Translations under genes and position numbers: made by a program | Shown here: one piece after another, positions 62,341 through 64,000 of the stretch | Layout: every line of letters begins with the position of its first letter | How positions within the stretch are numbered: the stretch's first letter is position 1 | Notes under the pieces: model-generated | The model's database searches: none | What the model saw: only the letters and a program-made list of their open reading frames with translations | What the model was told of the DNA's origin: nothing | Source: Sinisalibacter aestuarii | Lineage (GTDB): Bacteria; Pseudomonadota; Alphaproteobacteria; Rhodobacterales; Rhodobacteraceae | DNA: 64,000 bases | Assembly: GCF_027923545.1 (NCBI RefSeq) | Contig: NZ_BROH01000005.1 | Coordinates: 62,001-126,000 of the forward strand | Direction of reading: 5' to 3'

Positions 62341-63756
62341 CTACTTGCCCAAAAGATGATCAGCGAGCCTGAGCGAAAACTGAACGATCGGCAGCGTCGG
62401 ATTGGTGTGCCCCGACGTGGTGAAGATCGACGATCCCGCCATATAGAGGTTTTCGGTGCCAAACACGCGCGCATCCGCATCAACCACAGAGATTTCGGGG
62501 TTCTCTCCCATACGGGTGCCGCCGATATGGTGATGCCCCGCAAGCACATCGTCGAGAGGATAATCGCCGTTGCTCAAAACCCAGTCATAGATCCTGATCC
62601 GGCCGAGGTCGCTGTCAAGCAGCCATTCGTTGAACACCTGGAGCGATTTCACGACGGTGCGCCGGTCGAAATCGCTTTTCTTCCAATGCAAGACCGGGCG
62701 CGGAATGCCGAAGCGGTCGGTCTCGCTGCCCGACAGCGTGACCCGGTTGGACTTGGTTGGCATCTGCTCCCAGGCCGACCGGATCTTGCCGCCGCAAATC
62801 AACCGCCGGTCGGCGAGATCCATCAACTTCTGACCGATGCCGGGGGCGAGGCAGAGCAGGTCGTAGACCAGCTGCGAGGTCCGCTTTTTGCTGACGCCGT
62901 CGATAATCAGGCCGCAGTTCATGATGCCTTGATCGCGCTGAACCTCTTCAGACAGGCCAAAGTACCTCTTGTCCGCAATTTCCGTCTCAACAAGCGCCTC
63001 ACCCAGTTCGAAGGTCGGGTGCTCCATCCAGTATTCCCCGACGGGCAGGCGCGGATCATGGAGCGCATCGCCATGCAGGCCGCGCAGCCAGATGAGCATC
63101 CGGCTGTTTTCGATGCCGCCCATCGCGAATACGAAGGTTTTCGCCCGGACCGTCAGGCTGCCGGTGTCGAATGACAGGAACTCAGCCGAGGTCATCCGGT
63201 TGTTCGAAAGGGCTACGTCGACGAGGTTTGCGTTCAGGTACAGCTTGATATTCGCGGAGTCCTTGATCTCGTCATAGTATTTTTCGCCAAACAGCGTCGG
63301 CGGTGAAAAATTGAATCCGATCTGCTTGACGCCGAATTTATTCGGCAGGCCGTCGCTGAATTCCGGGGGGACATCAACGATCCCGCAGGCTTCTTCGAAA
63401 TACGGATCAATGGCCGGTTTGCGGATTGGCCAGACCAGTTCTTCGGAGATATCCGAGCGGTTGAAGTCGCTCGCATCGAAAGTCCGGCACCAGCCACCCC
63501 AATGGTTGGTCGATCCGCCAAGATAGCGCAGCCGCGCGGTATCGAGGTCGAAATACGGATCGCCGTCGATCGTGCCCAGATAACATTCCTGGGACTCATC
63601 AGTATATTCATCGGCGCCGCCCTCGCAGAGCACGACGGATTTACCCGCCGCCCCAAGCTTGCGCGCAATGGTAATGCCCGCCGCGCCCGCTCCGATGACG
63701 CAAACGTCGCATTCCTCGGTGGAGCCTGCGTCCGCTGTGTTGAGGTCGGCTAAGAT
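62341..63756 (-). CDS. GMC-family FAD oxidoreductase
   Basis: About 471 residues. The FAD Rossmann motif VCVIGAGAAGITIARKLGAA lies near the N-terminus; GGSTNHWGGWCRTF is a FAD-covering segment, FAMGGIENSRMLIW follows, and the C-terminus has GHHHIGGTRMGENP, AGSSIFTTSGHTNPTL with the catalytic His/Asn pair. There is no ATG, GTG or TTG between the previous TAG (63757-63759) and the Rossmann motif. GGAGG is placed 8 bases before ATC 63754-63756, and the family usually begins M-I-D, so an ATC start is likely; alternatively TAG is an amber inside a longer Tat-exported protein. Substrate is probably an alcohol or sugar. Confidence 0.82.
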   Translation of the reverse strand: MLADLNTADAGSTEECDVCVIGAGAAGITIARKLGAAGKSVVLCEGGADEYTDESQECYLGTIDGDPYFDLDTARLRYLGGSTNHWGGWCRTFDASDFNRSDISEELVWPIRKPAIDPYFEEACGIVDVPPEFSDGLPNKFGVKQIGFNFSPPTLFGEKYYDEIKDSANIKLYLNANLVDVALSNNRMTSAEFLSFDTGSLTVRAKTFVFAMGGIENSRMLIWLRGLHGDALHDPRLPVGEYWMEHPTFELGEALVETEIADKRYFGLSEEVQRDQGIMNCGLIIDGVSKKRTSQLVYDLLCLAPGIGQKLMDLADRRLICGGKIRSAWEQMPTKSNRVTLSGSETDRFGIPRPVLHWKKSDFDRRTVVKSLQVFNEWLLDSDLGRIRIYDWVLSNGDYPLDDVLAGHHHIGGTRMGENPEISVVDADARVFGTENLYMAGSSIFTTSGHTNPTLPIVQFSLRLADHLLGK

Positions 63757-64000
63757 CTAGAAGTCCTCCGGCCGCAACAACCACCCGCCGGGGTTGTTCT
63801 CGACGATGCGAATACCGCTCTCGGCGGCATGAAGCGGAAGGGCGACGGCAGACAGTAATCCGAGAGCGCCGGAGTTGAGAAAGGCGCGGCGCGAAACCCG
63901 AGTTGCGGCATTCGCATTTTGCAAAGCCCCGGTGCCTGGCACACCTTTCGGTGCCCCGCCAAGTACGTCCTGGAAGACCAATGCTGCCAATGCTTTAGCT
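63757..64000 (-). CDS. Tat-signal protein, 3' part (gene runs off window)
   Basis: An open frame from the window edge contains a twin-arginine motif SRRAFLNSGALGLLSAVALP, the region LHAAESGIRIVENNPGGWLL and ends RPEDF at TAG 63757. The Tat motif is preceded by about 35 residues, which is unusual; the start is outside the window. It could be the small subunit of a GMC dehydrogenase (such subunits carry a Tat leader and GGWLLRPEDF-like text) that is truncated by the TAG, or part of one polypeptide with the GMC oxidoreductase in the same frame. Confidence 0.5.
   Translation of the reverse strand, partial: AKALAALVFQDVLGGAPKGVPGTGALQNANAATRVSRRAFLNSGALGLLSAVALPLHAAESGIRIVENNPGGWLLRPEDF

Noticed and set aside
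63757-63759. TAG between the Tat-signal ORF and the GMC gene as a fifth recoded amber
   Set aside because: The GMC family usually begins just at this point and a strong ribosome site fits a separate start, so a true stop is more likely, although one fused protein is not excluded.
1-64000. CRISPR arrays, rRNA operons, intact IS elements
   Set aside because: No regularly spaced direct repeats with unique spacers, no rRNA signature and no intact transposase with terminal repeats were seen; the 24-bp repeats at 46.2 kb have no spacer structure.

Overview
The window looks like a chromosomal segment of a high-GC alphaproteobacterium of the Rhodobacteraceae/Roseobacter group. The evidence is the block hisD / 40-aa ORF / DUF2948 / murA, the co-oriented series SPOR lipoprotein - D-Ala-D-Ala carboxypeptidase - tmk - holB - TatD - MBL hydrolase - AEC transporter, and proteins typical of that group. 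No rRNA, CRISPR array or intact insertion sequence is visible.

Layout. (1) 1-8.4 kb: a copper/metal-resistance block with cytochrome c, multicopper oxidase, DUF302, TVP38-like and APC permeases, a CopA-type ATPase and DUF411. Between 0.8 and 4.6 kb five genes carry frameshifts or in-frame amber codons, while copA, DUF302 and DUF411 are intact. (2) 8.4-12.6 kb: a minus-strand operon that looks like quinone/catechol detoxification (LysR regulator, NADP-binding oxidoreductase, DoxX, VOC dioxygenase, glutathionyl-hydroquinone reductase), with a LysR-type operator upstream. (3) 12.7-14.4 kb: a scrap yard of phage/plasmid gene fragments ending at tRNA-Ser(UGA), beside which lies the 5' half of a second tRNA-Ser cut in the anticodon arm. 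(4) 14.5-25.4 kb: conserved core genes ending in tRNA-Thr(GGU). Two short genes (40 and 50 codons) are embedded here.

(5) 25.4-48.1 kb: a large mosaic mobile/defence island starting exactly at tRNA-Thr. It has an ArdC/serine-recombinase chimera, a KAP-type NTPase with a small partner, a broken tyrosine recombinase, an Mrr-like nuclease, a MazG + uracil-DNA-glycosylase-like pair, a TIR-like + Nmad2-like pair, a TIR + SLOG pair, a membrane protein + TIR-like + TIR trio, an AAA+ + subtilase pair, a CHAT-protease fragment, a Fic protein behind four 24-bp iterated repeats, and a MobC/relaxase module whose relaxase has an amber codon. Much of 27-39 kb is visibly more A+T-rich than the flanking core, which suggests acquisition from elsewhere. 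The most promising candidates for undescribed systems are the TIR/Nmad2 and MazG/UDG pairs (31.9-35.3 kb) and the three-gene TIR/membrane operon (37.3-38.9 kb).

(6) 48.2-64 kb: an outer-membrane barrel protein and then an exopolysaccharide locus: priming sugar transferase, a single-chain fusion of a Wzy-like polymerase/ligase to a Wzz-like chain-length protein, an exported lipoprotein, a GT25 transferase, two head-to-head polysaccharide deacetylases, three GT4 transferases, a membrane GT2 transferase and a GMC oxidoreductase preceded by a Tat-signal protein that runs off the window. Together these would prime, extend, polymerise, deacetylate and export a surface polysaccharide.

All functions are read from sequence motifs and family knowledge; no database search was possible.
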